DNA of 6,641 bases from CAYMSF01 sp964542255 (GTDB lineage Bacteria; Verrucomicrobiota; Lentisphaeria; Victivallales; Victivallaceae): assembly GCA_964542255.1 (NCBI GenBank), contig CAZITV010000130.1, positions 1-6,641 of the forward strand, in the 5' to 3' direction. The notes beneath the pieces are model-generated. The model was given only the letters and a program-made list of their open reading frames with translations, made no database searches and had not been told where the DNA came from. Positions 6,418-6,641 of the stretch are shown here, piece after piece (positions within the stretch are counted from its first letter, which is position 1; every line of letters starts with the position of its first letter). The translations under genes were made by a program, and so were the position numbers.

Positions 6418-6641
6418 TCAATATTTACCAAGCACGGCTGATATTTCTGCCAGCGGGGAATCGAGTAAATCGCGGAGCAGCGCCATAGTGGGCTCGGGAT
6501 GATTGCGCGCGTAGGTTTGAACGTCCTGCAGCCATGACCACTCCAAGTAGCTCCGGGACTGTTAATCCAAGTACTGTCAGCATCGGAGCGGACTAAATGT
6601 AAATCCTGAGTGCAACGGTCAAGCCGGCGGAAATGGTTGTT
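6418..6641 (-). pseudogene. 3' end of an upstream gene with an apparent frame change, cut by the window edge
   Basis: The last 47 codons (6561-6421, stop TGA 6420-6418) read as convincing protein, including WSWLQDVQTYARNHPEPTM and LRDLLDSPLAEISAVLGKY. By hand count this frame has G at 13 first and 7 second codon positions, the pattern of real coding. The overlapping open frame that continues into the next gene shows the reverse (7 first, 16 second). However, the coding-like frame has stops at 6562-6564 and twice more upstream. To the right of about 6560 the only frame open to the window edge is another one (RCTQDLHLVRSDADSTWINS). Joining the two needs a -1 step near 6540-6562, as expected from a single-base deletion; I see no classical slippery heptamer. 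It may be a broken gene, an assembly error or, less likely, a programmed shift. No family is recognised; the tail is helical and cytoplasmic-looking. Confidence 0.5.

Noticed and set aside
6429..6641. Extension of the 158-residue protein upstream through TTG at 6431 to the window edge
   Set aside because: The frame is open, but over 6420-6560 its codons have G mostly at the second position, as in a non-coding frame. The overlapping frame that ends at 6418 looks coding and leaves an ATG at 6416.

Overview
The window is a single-stranded cluster: every gene I can support reads on the minus strand, so transcription runs from the right edge to the left edge. Base composition is close to 50% GC, with AT-rich gaps between genes. 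Two large, β-strand-rich proteins of no familiar catalytic class, a small secreted protein and a LacI-family regulator sit together. This style is typical of free-living or gut bacteria of the Planctomycetes-Verrucomicrobia-Lentisphaerae group (for example Victivallis-like Lentisphaerota), which carry many secreted glycan-related clusters with their own LacI regulators. The taxonomic reading is inference from gene style only; no marker gene is present.

Layout in order of transcription. (1) 6641-6418: the 3' end of a gene entering from outside the window. Its last 47 codons are convincing coding sequence, but that frame is closed at 6562-6564 and a different frame is open further upstream, so the gene appears to change frame. 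(2) 6416-5940: a 158-residue β-rich protein without a signal peptide, whose ATG lies one base after the TGA of the previous gene. (3) 5853-1840: a 1337-residue exported protein. It has a class-I glutamine-amidotransferase-like N-terminal domain, a β-sandwich, a PHP-like domain in which the metal ligands appear to have been substituted, and a long β-rich C-terminal half. (4) 1665-1174: a 163-residue secreted protein predicted to be a small β-sandwich. (5) 1161-163: a LacI-family regulator, 12 bases after gene 4 and without a visible Shine-Dalgarno. (6) 18-1: the first six codons of a probable next gene.

Working together: the likely theme is recognition or processing of an extracellular carbohydrate under local LacI-type control, with the regulator at the end of the transcribed block. 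This is inferred from context; no catalytic glycoside hydrolase, lyase or transporter is visible in the window. The most interesting object is the 1337-residue protein with its apparently inactivated PHP domain. The 174-base gap between genes 3 and 4 is also unusual: it holds a perfect but orphan Shine-Dalgarno inside a 7-bp inverted repeat, and then a second hairpin. No tRNA, rRNA, CRISPR, insertion sequence or strong intrinsic terminator was seen.
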